A DNA stretch of 64,000 bases from Corallococcus silvisoli (GCF_009909145.1 NZ_JAAAPJ010000009.1:1-64000), one strand, 5' to 3'. Counted from the first letter of the stretch, positions 40,749-49,842 are shown. A program made the numbers and translations. Notes: generated from the letters alone by a model not told the origin.

Positions 40749-42122
40749 TCAGCCGCCGGCTGGGAGCTCCGCGGCTCGCAGCGTCTGGAGGCCTTGCGCC
40801 GTCCACTGCGCCAGCCGCAGCGTCGCTCCCGGCGCCGAGGCCCGCGGCACGACCTCCACGCAGGTGAAGCGGTGCTCCAGCCGGGCCCGCTGCTGCTTCG
40901 CTGGCTCCAGCGCGGGGTTGGACTGGAGCTCCGCCAGATACTCCGCCCAGTCCGCGTCGGAATCGTCCGGGGAGGGAAGCCGCAAGAGCGAGATCCACGT
41001 GCCGGTGTTGGCGTAGACGGGGCCAGGGCCCTCGTGCCAGCGGGCCGCGTGGGTGTGGCCCATCACCACCGCCTGGGGGCTGTATTTCCTGCCCAGCCGC
41101 TCCAGCTCCGCGAGCTCGTCCTTCCCAGGCTCGAGCCCGAAGTAGACCGAGCCGGTGCTTCCCGCGACCGAGCGGTGCAGGTGCGCGTAGAGCGCGAAGC
41201 CCGCCCGGGCCAGCTTCAGCCGGGCGCGGCCCAGAGCCCCTGGCGTGTCGAAGGCATCCAGGTTCTCCGCGTCGAGCGCGGACAGCAGCGCGTCGACTTC
41301 ATCGTCACTCAGGTCCACCCGCGCGAGCGTGCGCGCCAGGTGCCCGTCCGCGTCCGATGGGCCCACCGCGTCCATGGGCTCCAACGCGAAGGATGGGGCC
41401 AGGCCCCGGTTCTCCAGCAGGCGCCGGATGACGGTGAGCGTCCCGGACGTGAACAGGACCCGGAGCGCTTCGGGCTTCACGCCGAGCCCCACCAACACCG
41501 CGCCCTGGAAGTCTGGCTTCAGCAGGTCCATGAACCGCAAGCCATGCCGGTGCTTGAGCGGATTGAGCAGGGTCTTCACCAGGACCGAGCCCGGTGGGTA
41601 ATGGAACCGGCTCGCGCGCTCCGAGGACAGCAGCGCGTCGTAGTCGATGCGGTTCGTCACGTCGGTGTGCTCACCGTGGGTGACGAGCACTCGGGCGCCG
41701 CCGACGCTCAGCTGGAGCGGCGCGGTGCCATCCCGGAACTCCAACCGGGAGGTCACGGAATCGGGTTGCCCCAGCGCCGCGCGCACCACGGCCTGCACGT
41801 CGGGCAGGGCCAGCTCCAGGTCATGGTTGCCCACCACCATCGTCACCCGCCCCCCCGCGGCCAGGGCCCGCCCCAGCGCCTTCAGCGACGGCGCCGTCGG
41901 CGCGGCGGTCACCAGGGCCCGGGCCTGCTCCACCGCGCGCTGGGTGTCCACCGCGAGCGGGTCGTCGTTGAGCAGGAAGTCGAAGGTGTCCCCGTTGAGG
42001 ACGACGTGGGTGGGGGGCTGGGCGGAGGCGTCGAGCAGGGCGGGCAGCTCGGCGGCGCCCGCGAAGATGTCATAGGGCCCGCCGTTGCCGAGGTGGAGGT
42101 CGCTGAGGATGAGCGTTCGCAT
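40749..42122 (-). CDS. Calcineurin-like metallophosphoesterase
   Basis: This is a 457-residue phosphoesterase. All dimetal motifs are present: D-x-H in ILSDLHLGNGG, GDxxD in LNGDTFDFLL, GNHD in VVGNHDLEL, H in LVTHGEHTD, and GHTHAARW. The protein is much longer than a bare catalytic domain; an insert of about 150 residues lies between the fourth and fifth motif. No signal peptide is visible, so it is cytosolic. Its start is 15 bases after the stop of the caspase-like gene, and both are clearly one operon. The substrate could be a phosphodiester, a nucleotide or a phosphoprotein. Confidence 0.88.
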   Translation of the reverse strand: MRTLILSDLHLGNGGPYDIFAGAAELPALLDASAQPPTHVVLNGDTFDFLLNDDPLAVDTQRAVEQARALVTAAPTAPSLKALGRALAAGGRVTMVVGNHDLELALPDVQAVVRAALGQPDSVTSRLEFRDGTAPLQLSVGGARVLVTHGEHTDVTNRIDYDALLSSERASRFHYPPGSVLVKTLLNPLKHRHGLRFMDLLKPDFQGAVLVGLGVKPEALRVLFTSGTLTVIRRLLENRGLAPSFALEPMDAVGPSDADGHLARTLARVDLSDDEVDALLSALDAENLDAFDTPGALGRARLKLARAGFALYAHLHRSVAGSTGSVYFGLEPGKDELAELERLGRKYSPQAVVMGHTHAARWHEGPGPVYANTGTWISLLRLPSPDDSDADWAEYLAELQSNPALEPAKQQRARLEHRFTCVEVVPRASAPGATLRLAQWTAQGLQTLRAAELPAGG

Positions 42123-42137
42123 CGGTCCATGCTCCTT

Positions 42138-43613
42138 TCAGGGAAGCGCCTGCAGGTCGTTGTGCCGGAGGCTCACGGCGGGGTCGCCGAGCACCGCGTA
42201 GTTGCGAGCGTCGTTGCGCTCGATCCACCGGTGGAGCAGTTCGCGGGGGGCCAGCTTGCCATTGGAGGTGTTGGCATCCAGGTGCGTCAGCAGGATGTTG
42301 TTCGCGGCGGAGAACCGGTCGCGGAAGTCGCGCAGCGCGTGCCCCACGGGCATGCCGGCCATGATCTTCCACAGCGTGTTGCGGAACGGGTGCACCGTGG
42401 TCTGCGCCATCTGGAGCGGCTTGATGGAGAAGCCCCAGGCCCGCTCCACGTGTCCGATGACCGCCAGCGCGCCGCCGTTGGGATGGGCCAGCAGCCGGCG
42501 GGGCAGGGCCGCGACGAAGGGCGCGGCGGCCAGGGCCTCGCCACTCCGGGCGGCCGTGAGCGGGAACTCATCCTGGGCGGGCGTGCCCGCGCCGAAGCAC
42601 GCGAAGAAGAAGGCCACGAGCCCGTGGAGCCGGGCGTCATCCCGGATGTCCGAGGCCGCCACGTAGTGCGCGGGCGCCATCCCGCCAAAGCCCGTCCAGT
42701 CCTGGCTCAACAACGCGCCCTGATGCTGGAGCTGGAGCGGATCACCCGCCTTGAACCCGACGCCGTGGGACGCGGTGAAGAGCACCGCCGGCCGCGCTTC
42801 CCGGCCGTGGAGCGCGGCGAGCAACCACTCCTTGGTCGCGTCGTCCTCGAGCGCGTCACGGCTGGCGTAGCGGAGCTTCGCGGCCACCGTCTTCGCGATC
42901 TGCGGAGGTTGATCCGCGGGAGCGCCCCGGAACAACGGGGCGACGAGGCTGTCGGCGCTGAGCTCCGTGGAGCGGTCCCCCAGGTGCTTGGGTCCCCAGC
43001 CCACCACCTGCCGGTGGTTGGGCACGGAGGCGCCGGTCTCATATGCCACGACGCTCTCCGCGTATCGCGTGTACTCCGCCGGGGTGTCGAAGGAGAGGCG
43101 GCCCACGGAATAGGAGAGCGACAGCGAGTGCTGCACGTCGAACGGGATGACGTCCGGTCCTCCCACGAGCAGGAGGTAGTAGGGCACGGCCGTTGGCTCC
43201 ACGTCGCCAATGGGCGCGCCGTGGCGCTCCAGGAACTGATGCGCCGTCTCTCCCGGCTGGTACGTGAGGACATGGAACCGATCCGCCTCCGCGCGGCCAC
43301 GGCGGTGGTCGATCAGCGGCTCCAGCCCCCGGCGAACCGCCTCCGGGACCGACGCGGCGAACACCACGCCCCAGCCGGACTGCGTGTAGTCCTCTGGTGG
43401 TGCGTCCGGCGGCAGCCCGAAGGACACCCGCATGGGGAGGTGCTGGAGCCACTTCTTCCAGGCCTCGAAGTACTCGGCCTCCGCCCGAGGCTCCGCCACC
43501 TCCGCGGCCGCGGGCAGCGCGATGGGCGGCACCAGATACTGGCCCGTGACGCCATCGATGCCGTTGAGGATCAGCGGGTCTTCCGCTCTGGGAATCGGGC
43601 GCTCCACGTTCAC
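42138..43613 (-). CDS. Caspase-fold cysteine peptidase-like protein (C25/CHAT-like)
   Basis: This is a 491-residue cytosolic protein. The central part has the His-Cys order and spacing of clan CD peptidases: H283 in LFTASHGVG and C339 in FFFACFGAGTP, each at the end of a hydrophobic strand and 56 residues apart. Downstream come ALAVIGHVERAWG and GHALRDFRDRF, which resemble the strand and helix after the Cys in CHAT and gingipain (C25) proteins. Residues 1-160 do not match any family I know. It starts at GTG 43613 with only a weak site. It is divergent from the lanthipeptide precursor and precedes the phosphoesterase. Protease activity is inferred, not shown. Confidence 0.68.
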   Translation of the reverse strand: MNVERPIPRAEDPLILNGIDGVTGQYLVPPIALPAAAEVAEPRAEAEYFEAWKKWLQHLPMRVSFGLPPDAPPEDYTQSGWGVVFAASVPEAVRRGLEPLIDHRRGRAEADRFHVLTYQPGETAHQFLERHGAPIGDVEPTAVPYYLLLVGGPDVIPFDVQHSLSLSYSVGRLSFDTPAEYTRYAESVVAYETGASVPNHRQVVGWGPKHLGDRSTELSADSLVAPLFRGAPADQPPQIAKTVAAKLRYASRDALEDDATKEWLLAALHGREARPAVLFTASHGVGFKAGDPLQLQHQGALLSQDWTGFGGMAPAHYVAASDIRDDARLHGLVAFFFACFGAGTPAQDEFPLTAARSGEALAAAPFVAALPRRLLAHPNGGALAVIGHVERAWGFSIKPLQMAQTTVHPFRNTLWKIMAGMPVGHALRDFRDRFSAANNILLTHLDANTSNGKLAPRELLHRWIERNDARNYAVLGDPAVSLRHNDLQALP

Positions 43614-43978
43614 CTCGTCCGTTCATCCTAAACGTCCCCTCCCACCAGGAGAGAGCGGACACGAAGCCGGGCTGTCGGCCCCAGGGCTTTCGCTACGGAC
43701 AGAGGGTCGGGAGGGGGACCCTGGGCTCCGCCCGCAGGGCTGGCTGTCGCGCAGTCCACAGCCCACTCGCCCCACGGGGCAGGGGCGTGGTGGCAATCCC
43801 TTACACCCCATTCGCGCAGGCCTGGAGTCATGGCGTGGCGATGAAAGTCATTCCGGAATAATCTGTCTTTGTCCTGCTGCGTCTGGCATTGCGAAGAACG
43901 TCTGTGTTCAAGTGTTCCTCGCGTCCGGCGTGATGGCACCCCTCGCCACGCGCGGCTGGCCGCAAAGGGAGAACGCTC
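43614..43978. other. 365-base intergenic region between caspase-like gene and lanA
   Basis: No convincing gene is seen in this gap. It must hold the divergent promoters. AT content rises near 43840-43880 (GGAATAATCTGTC), the likely promoter zone for lanA. An imperfect sigma54-like site TGGCAATCCCTTACA occurs at 43791-43805 but its -12 element is altered. The ribosome site of lanA (AAAGGGAG) is at the right end. Nothing else stands out. Confidence 0.4.
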
Positions 43979-44176
43979 ATGACGAAGAAGCCCGAGGTCC
44001 AGGATGTGGTGAAGGGCTGGCTGTCCGGTGATGAGGAGTCCCAGGGAATGACCAACCCGGCGGGCCCGGTGTTCGTGGGAGGTGCGCGAACCGAACAGGC
44101 GCTCACCGAATCCAACCTGGTGGCGGACACGGGCTGCAGCAGCTGCACCGCCTCCGCCCACGTCTTCTGTTGTTGA
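43979..44176 (+). CDS. lanA: Class II lanthipeptide precursor peptide (LanA)
   Basis: This is a 65-residue precursor directly upstream of a LanM gene, with AAAGGGAG before ATG 43979. The leader is hydrophilic and acidic (PEVQDVVKGWLSGDEE) and contains NPAGP and a Gly-Gly at 34-35 (VFVGG), a site type cut by LanT C39 peptidases. The end of the peptide is the probable core: TGCSSCTASAHVFCC, with Cys at 53, 56, 64 and 65 and Ser/Thr at 51, 54, 55, 57 and 59 available for dehydration. The exact cleavage site is not known (after GG35, or later near LVAD). The core matches no lantibiotic I can name. Confidence 0.85.
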   Translation: MTKKPEVQDVVKGWLSGDEESQGMTNPAGPVFVGGARTEQALTESNLVADTGCSSCTASAHVFCC

Positions 44177-44181
44177 TCCGC

Positions 44182-44202
44182 GGCGGACACCCCTCGTCCG
44201 CC
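44182..44202 (+). terminator. Attenuator-type hairpin between lanA and lanM
   Basis: A perfect 7-bp stem (44182-44188 GGCGGAC with 44196-44202) with a 7-base loop lies six bases after the lanA stop. A second, imperfect hairpin follows at about 44214-44238. No T-run is present. Such structures often lower lanM expression relative to the precursor. Confidence 0.5.
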
Positions 44203-44291
44203 TGAAGTTCCCCTCCGGCGCCTGCCCCGGGTGCCGGAGGGCCCATCCCCGCGTCCCTTCCGCCGGTCCCCATCCCCCAGGGAGCCCCCAC

Positions 44292-47156
44292 ATGGTGCAC
44301 GAGGAAGCGTCGATGGTCGCCGAGGTCCCCCCTGCCGGGTGGCTCGCGCGCCCCGTGAATGTCCTGCTGGCGCCGCACCTGGACGCGCTGGCGGAGCGGC
44401 TGTCGCGGACGGACGGACTCTCATCCGCGGAGCGCGACGTGGTGGAGGCGGCGGCACGCGAAGCGCTGGGCTTCAGTGCCCAGCTCAAGCTCAACCGGGT
44501 GCTGCTGCTGGAGCTGCACGCGGCGGGGCTGGAGGGCCGGCTCGACGCCACGGACACGCAGGGTCGTTGGGCCCAGTTCCTCGACCGGGCCTGTAGCTCG
44601 GGCTTCCACGCGCACCTGCGCGCCCGCTATCCACCGCTGCTCGACCGGATCGCCACCGTGGGCCGGCTCCAGACCCAGGGGGTGCTGCGGCTCGCGGACC
44701 GGTTCGTCGCGGACCGGGAGGCCCTGGCCACGCTCCCCGGACATCCCCGGGGCGCCCTCAAGGGCCTGCGGCTGGGCCAGGGGGATGCCCACCGGGGCGG
44801 ACAGACGGTCGCGCTGGTGGAGCTGGAGGACGGCACGGTGCTCTACAAGCCCCGGTGCGTGCGCGTGGACCGCGCGCTGACGGGGCTGCTCCTGCGGCTG
44901 CTCGCGCCGGACGCGGAGGCCACGCGGATCCGCGTTCCCGAGGTGCTCGTGCGCTCCAGCTACGGCTGGGCGGAGTTCGTGTCGCATCGCTACTGCGAGG
45001 GCCCCGCGGAGCTGGCGCGCTTCTACCGGAACCTGGGGCACTGGCTCGCGGTGATGCGGCTGCTGGGAGGCACGGACCTGCACTCGGAGAACCTCATCGC
45101 GCACGGGCCGGTGCCCGTGGTGGTGGACGTGGAGAGCCTCTTCACGCCGGATCCCCCGGTGCCTCCGGCGGAGCGCGGGCTGGCGGTGGACCTGGCCGCG
45201 AAGGCCATCCGGGGCACCGTCCTGCGGACCGGGCTGCTGCCGGTGCGCAGCGGGGGACCGGGGCTGGGAGGCCTGGACATCTCCGCCGCAGGCTCGCTCC
45301 CGGGACAGCAGCCGCGCATCTCCGTCCCCACCATCGTGGATGGGGGCACGGACGGGGCCCGGCTGGGCATGACGCGGGTGGACCGCCCCCCTTCGAGCAA
45401 CCACCCCAGCCCCGAGCCCGTGCTCGCGCGCCACTGGGACCAGGTCGTCGAGGGCTTTCGCGAGCTCACCGCGCGGATGAAGTCGCTGGACGCGCACGGA
45501 GACCTCCGCCCGTTGCTGGAGCCGTTCGCGGGCGCGGTGGTGCGGCGGATCCTGCGGCCCACGCAGACCTACGCGGAGCTGATGCGCATGCTCTGGCACC
45601 CGGCTTCGCTGCACGACGCGCCCAAGGCCCATGCGCGGGCGCGGGACGTGATGCGCCGCAACGCCGAGGTCTCTCCCGGAGCCCCCTCCGCGGTGTCCCT
45701 CATCGACGAGGAGATCGCCGACCTGAGCGCCGGCGACATCCCCGTGTTCACCGTGCCGGTGTCGCGCGGCTTGATCGACACCACCGTGGCGGCCTGGCGT
45801 TCGGTGGACGTGGCGCTGGAGGAGATGACCATCCAGAGCACGCTGGTGAGCGCGTACCTCAATGAGAAGGCCCTGCCGCCGCGCGTCCCGGCGCCGTCCA
45901 CGCCCGCGCGCCGGGAGCAGCTGGACTCCCGCAGGAGGGCGCTGCTGTCCACGCTGGTCCGCCGCGTGCGCGACGCGGCCGTGCGCGGACCCGACGGGAC
46001 GGTCACGTGGATCAGCCCGGTCCTCGCCGAGTTTGGCTGGGCGGTGCGGCCGCTCTCCGCGGAGCTCTACAGCGGCCAGGGCGGCGTCGCGGTGGTCCTG
46101 GCCCAATACCAGCGCGAGGTGCACCACGGCCGCGCGGAGCCGGTGGAGGATCTGGCCCAGACGCTGGAGGGCACGCTCGCGGTGCTGCGCGCGACGGAGG
46201 ACCGGGTCCCCGTGAAGCAGCCGGGTGGCTTCTCCGGGCTCGCGTCCCAGGTGTGGATCTGGTCCACGCTGCACGACCTGGGCACGGTCCCTGGCGCGCT
46301 GGAGCGGGCCCGCTCACGCGCGGCGGCGCTGACGCGCGAGGTGCTCGACGGCGACGGCCTGCTGGAGGTGCTGGGCGGCGTGGCGGGCACCATCGTTCCG
46401 CTGCTCAACCTGGTGGATCAGACGGGCGAGTCCCGGTGGCTGGACATCGCGGCGCACGCGGGCCGGCGGCTGGAGGACGCCGCGTCGAGCGCCACGGGGG
46501 ACGCCCGATGGGCGACGTCGATGTTCCCCGACCCCATTGGCGGCTTCGCGCATGGCGCGGTGGGCATCGGCTGGGCGCTGGCGCGTCTGGGATTGAGCGC
46601 CGCGGGCTCCGCGGCGGACCGGCGGCGGTGGCGGAGCCTGGCCGAGCGTGCCTTCGACTTCGTGGAGGGGCTGTACCGGCCGGAGCCCGGCCTCTGGACG
46701 GACCTGCGGCGCCCGGACGCCACGGATCAGCTGACCACCTGGTGCCACGGCAGCACGGGCATTGGACTGGCGGCGGCGGACCTCTTCGCGCGCACCGGGG
46801 CCTCGCGCTACGAGTCGCTGTTCCAGCGCGCCCGGAGCGCGGGCCTGCGTGAGGGCTTCGGCTGGACCCACACCCTGTGTCATGGCGACCTGGGACTGTG
46901 GGAGCTACTGGAGACCGGGCGGCGCGTCGCTCCTGATCCCCAGGCGCCCGACCGGGAAGGGCTGGACGCGGAGCTGCTCTCCGGACTGGAGGCCCGCGGA
47001 CCGGTGGCGGGGCTGGCCCGCGACGCGTTCTCTCCGGGACTGATGGCGGGGCTGGGCGGCGTCATCCACGCGCTGCTGCGCATGCACCCGGAGAGCCGGC
47101 TCGCGTCACCGCTGCTGCTGGGGCGCGCGCCCGACATGGATCCGGACGCGCCCTGA
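44292..47156 (+). CDS. lanM: Class II lanthipeptide synthetase LanM
   Basis: LanM dehydrates Ser/Thr of the precursor by phosphorylation and elimination, then forms thioether rings. This protein has 954 residues, typical for the family. The dehydratase half shows K186 in LYKPR, D262-x-H264-x-x-N267 in GTDLHSENLIAHG, and D279-x-E281 in VVVDVESLF. The LanC-like cyclase half carries the zinc ligands C818 (TWCHGSTGIG) and C863-H864 (TLCHGDLG). All key residues are therefore intact. ATG 44292 follows AGGGAG; the longer frame that reads through lanA is out of its frame. lanA lies 115 bases upstream. No lanT, lanP or lanFEG gene is adjacent. Confidence 0.95.
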   Translation: MVHEEASMVAEVPPAGWLARPVNVLLAPHLDALAERLSRTDGLSSAERDVVEAAAREALGFSAQLKLNRVLLLELHAAGLEGRLDATDTQGRWAQFLDRACSSGFHAHLRARYPPLLDRIATVGRLQTQGVLRLADRFVADREALATLPGHPRGALKGLRLGQGDAHRGGQTVALVELEDGTVLYKPRCVRVDRALTGLLLRLLAPDAEATRIRVPEVLVRSSYGWAEFVSHRYCEGPAELARFYRNLGHWLAVMRLLGGTDLHSENLIAHGPVPVVVDVESLFTPDPPVPPAERGLAVDLAAKAIRGTVLRTGLLPVRSGGPGLGGLDISAAGSLPGQQPRISVPTIVDGGTDGARLGMTRVDRPPSSNHPSPEPVLARHWDQVVEGFRELTARMKSLDAHGDLRPLLEPFAGAVVRRILRPTQTYAELMRMLWHPASLHDAPKAHARARDVMRRNAEVSPGAPSAVSLIDEEIADLSAGDIPVFTVPVSRGLIDTTVAAWRSVDVALEEMTIQSTLVSAYLNEKALPPRVPAPSTPARREQLDSRRRALLSTLVRRVRDAAVRGPDGTVTWISPVLAEFGWAVRPLSAELYSGQGGVAVVLAQYQREVHHGRAEPVEDLAQTLEGTLAVLRATEDRVPVKQPGGFSGLASQVWIWSTLHDLGTVPGALERARSRAAALTREVLDGDGLLEVLGGVAGTIVPLLNLVDQTGESRWLDIAAHAGRRLEDAASSATGDARWATSMFPDPIGGFAHGAVGIGWALARLGLSAAGSAADRRRWRSLAERAFDFVEGLYRPEPGLWTDLRRPDATDQLTTWCHGSTGIGLAAADLFARTGASRYESLFQRARSAGLREGFGWTHTLCHGDLGLWELLETGRRVAPDPQAPDREGLDAELLSGLEARGPVAGLARDAFSPGLMAGLGGVIHALLRMHPESRLASPLLLGRAPDMDPDAP

Positions 47157-47169
47157 GCCCTGGCGAACC

Positions 47170-47194
47170 CACCGGCCCTGGACGCGGGCCGGTG
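47170..47194. terminator. Bidirectional hairpin between lanM and the helicase gene
   Basis: A perfect 9-bp stem (47170-47178 CACCGGCCC with 47186-47194) with a 7-base loop lies between the convergent stops at 47156 and 47208. No T-run. Confidence 0.55.
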
Positions 47195-47207
47195 AGCAGG
47201 CGGTGCT

Positions 47208-48980
47208 TCAGTCGCGGGTGTCGCGGCGGACCGTGACCTTGCGGCCGCGCAGCGTGGAGCCCTTCAGCGCGGAGATGATGCGCGCGGCATCCGGCTCCGG
47301 CACCTCCACGATGGAGTACATGTCCGCGATGTGGATCGCGCCGATGCGCGAGGAGTCGAGCCCCGCCTCGCCAGCGATGGCGCCCACGAGGTCCGCCGGC
47401 CGCATGCCCGCGGTGCGGCCCGCGCCGATGAACAGGCGCGTGACGTTCCACTCCGGCGCTCGCGCGGCGGCCCGCGTGTCTCCGCGCTCCCCCCGGTCGG
47501 CGCGGGGCGCCCGCGCAGGGCGGTCACCCCGGTCGGGACGGTCACCCGCCCGGCCCGGAGGCCCGGAGCGCTCCGGGCGCGCCGCGAACTTCCGCTCCGT
47601 CGGCGCCTGCACCTGCGGGATGTCCTGCTCGGTGGCCTCCTTGCCCTCGTCCTCCTTCTCCTGGAGGAGCTTGATGGCGGCGGCGGCCACGTCCATGACG
47701 CTGAACTCGGTGGACAGGTCCTCCACCACCCCGCGGAAGGCCTCCAGCTCCCCGCCGACCAGCGCCTCGCGCAGCGACGAGCGCATCATCTCCATGCGGC
47801 GGGCGCGCAGGTCCGACACGGTGGGGACCGCGGAGACCTCGATGCGCTGGCCCGTGAGCCGCTCGATGTTGCGCAGCAGCCGGTGCTCGCGGGGCTCCAG
47901 CAGGGTGATGGCCACGCCCTCGCGCCCGGCGCGGCCGGTGCGCCCGATGCGGTGCACGTAGGCCTCCGGCGCGTTGGGCACGTCGAAGTTCACCACGTGC
48001 GTCAGCCGGGGGATGTCCAGGCCGCGCGCCGCGACGTCCGTGGCGATGAGCAGGTCCGCCGCCTGGGACTTGAACTGCTTGATGACCCGGTCGCGCTGCT
48101 CCTGGCTCATGCCGCCGTGCAGGGCGTGCGCGCGCCAGCCACGGCCGTTGAGGGACGTGGTGAGCTCATCCACCTCCGTGCGCGTGCGGCAGAACACGAT
48201 GGCGGCGGCGGGGGACTCCAGGTCCAGCACCCGGCCCAGCGTCGCGATCTTGAAGGCGCGCGGCACGATGTAGGCGGTCTGCCGGACGCGGGGCATCTCC
48301 CCGGCCTCCAGCTTCTCCTTCGCGATCCGCACGCGCACCGGCTCGTTCAGGTGGCGCTCCGCGATGTTGGCGATGCGCGGGGGCAGGGTGGCGGAGAAGA
48401 GGGCGGTCTGCCGCCCCTCGGGCGTCTCGGAGAGGATGGCCTCCAGGTCGTCCGCGAAGCCCATGTCGAGCATCTCGTCGGCCTCGTCCAGCACCACCGT
48501 GCGCACCTGGTCCAGCTTCAGCGTCTTGCGGCGCAGGTGATCCAGCGCGCGGCCCGGGGTGGCGACGACCACGTCCACGCCGCGCTTGAGCACGCGCAGC
48601 TGCCGGCCGATCTCCTGGCCGCCGTAGAGCGGCAGCACGCTCACGCCCAGCTTCTGGCCGTAGCGGTGGATGGCCTCGGACACCTGCATGGCCAGCTCGC
48701 GCGTGGGCACGAGCACCAGCGCGGAGGTGCTGTGGGGCGTCGCGGCGCCCGGGACGAGGTGCTGGAGGAGCGGAAGCGAGAAGGCGGCGGTCTTGCCGGT
48801 GCCGGTGGCGGCGATGCCGAGCAGGTCCTTTTCCGCGAGCAACGGCGGGAGCGCGGCGGCCTGGATGGGCGTGGGCTCTTCGTAGCCGAGCGACGTCAGC
48901 GCCTCGACGAGTTCGGGCTTGAGCCCGAGGGCGTCGAAGGTGGGGGTTTCAGGGGCAGCGGGAGGCGGGGGAGCTTTCAC
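47208..48980 (-). CDS. DEAD-box RNA helicase (CsdA/DbpA-like)
   Basis: This 590-residue ATP-dependent RNA helicase has the Q-motif (FDALGLKPELVEAL...PTPIQ), Walker A AATGTGKTAAF, DEAD box VLDEADEMLDMG, SATLPP, ARGLDIPRLTHVVNFD and HRIGRTGRAGREG. A C-terminal DbpA-type RNA-binding domain (NVTRLFIGAGRTAGMRPADL, IHIADMYSIVEVPE) follows an Arg/Asp/Gly-rich linker. Function: ribosome assembly or cold-shock RNA remodelling. The start is GTG 48980 without an obvious ribosome site; an ATG is not available nearby. It is a single gene convergent with lanM. Confidence 0.93.
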   Translation of the reverse strand: MKAPPPPAAPETPTFDALGLKPELVEALTSLGYEEPTPIQAAALPPLLAEKDLLGIAATGTGKTAAFSLPLLQHLVPGAATPHSTSALVLVPTRELAMQVSEAIHRYGQKLGVSVLPLYGGQEIGRQLRVLKRGVDVVVATPGRALDHLRRKTLKLDQVRTVVLDEADEMLDMGFADDLEAILSETPEGRQTALFSATLPPRIANIAERHLNEPVRVRIAKEKLEAGEMPRVRQTAYIVPRAFKIATLGRVLDLESPAAAIVFCRTRTEVDELTTSLNGRGWRAHALHGGMSQEQRDRVIKQFKSQAADLLIATDVAARGLDIPRLTHVVNFDVPNAPEAYVHRIGRTGRAGREGVAITLLEPREHRLLRNIERLTGQRIEVSAVPTVSDLRARRMEMMRSSLREALVGGELEAFRGVVEDLSTEFSVMDVAAAAIKLLQEKEDEGKEATEQDIPQVQAPTERKFAARPERSGPPGRAGDRPDRGDRPARAPRADRGERGDTRAAARAPEWNVTRLFIGAGRTAGMRPADLVGAIAGEAGLDSSRIGAIHIADMYSIVEVPEPDAARIISALKGSTLRGRKVTVRRDTRD

Positions 48981-49071
48981 AGGGCGGCTTGTACCACTTC
49001 CGCGCCCGGGCGGCGGACTTGGGACGTCAGGTCCGTTCAGGGCCGTACTCAGGCGCCGGGCCTTCCGGCTT

Positions 49072-49842
49072 TCAGGCCCGGGAGCCCAGGTGCGCCGCCA
49101 GCCGCTCCGCGACCGCGTCCGTCCCCTGGGACAGCTCGGTGGACGACAGGCGCAGGTGCTCGCGCCGGCCGTCCTGGGGGGACATGCCCTCCAGCAGGGA
49201 GGTCAGGCCCCGGGGGCCGCGGTCCAGGTCGAGGATCAGCTCCAAGCCGTCCTCCTGGGGAAACGGCAGGAGGGCGAGCGTGCGCGGGGGCCCCTGCCAC
49301 GCGGGGCCCGCGTCGAACTCCAGCTCCTGCACGAAGGGCTCGTCGCGCCCGAGCGGGGGGCCGGCCTCGCACCAGGCGTTCCTCCACTGGAAGCCCAGCT
49401 GCTGGACGGCGTCGAGCACGGTCTGGAGGAACGCGTGGGGCAGGACGTGGATCCGGTCGCTGTCCTCGGGGTTGAGGGCGTTGTCGATGTCGAGCGCCGT
49501 CTTGATCCACACCGGCGCGCCGCGCTCGGTGATGGGGGTGTGGGCCGGCACGCGCAGCGAGAACGGCAGCTCGCGCTCCTCGCGGGGCTGGAGGGTGAAG
49601 GGGTTGGCGATGCGCCAGGTGCGCACGATGGCGTTGAGCGCGCTGCGGCGGTCATTGTCCCGCTGGAGGTACTGCGCCATCAGGTGCAGCTCGATGCGGT
49701 CGATCCGCTGGGGCGTGTGGCCGCCCTGGACGAAGACGAGCCCGCGCAGGTCGCCTCCGGCGCGCACGGTGTCGTGCTCCAGGCGCGTGTCCACGCGGGC
49801 GCTGCCGATTCCCATGCGGGCGAGCAGTTTCTTGAAGGCCAT
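49072..49842 (-). CDS. Spo0M-family (arrestin-like) sporulation protein
   Basis: This 256-residue cytosolic protein has an N-terminus (MAFKKLLARMGIGSARVDTR) with VRAGGDLRGLVFVQGGHTPQRIDRIEL, matching the Spo0M/SporA family, whose fold is arrestin-like. In Bacillus, Spo0M influences sporulation and cell division. ATG 49842 follows GAGGAG, which settles the start. The gene is divergent from the Gfo/Idh/MocA gene. In a spore-forming myxobacterium a developmental role is plausible but not tested. Confidence 0.85.
   Translation of the reverse strand: MAFKKLLARMGIGSARVDTRLEHDTVRAGGDLRGLVFVQGGHTPQRIDRIELHLMAQYLQRDNDRRSALNAIVRTWRIANPFTLQPREERELPFSLRVPAHTPITERGAPVWIKTALDIDNALNPEDSDRIHVLPHAFLQTVLDAVQQLGFQWRNAWCEAGPPLGRDEPFVQELEFDAGPAWQGPPRTLALLPFPQEDGLELILDLDRGPRGLTSLLEGMSPQDGRREHLRLSSTELSQGTDAVAERLAAHLGSRA

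Noticed and set aside
43791..43805. Sigma54-like site TGGCAATCCCTTACA before lanA
   Set aside because: The invariant GC of the -12 element is changed to AC and no activator site is evident.
44082..44291. Upstream extension of LanM through the lanA region
   Set aside because: The extension overlaps the lanA coding frame in another frame, has no LanM features, and ATG 44292 has a good ribosome site.
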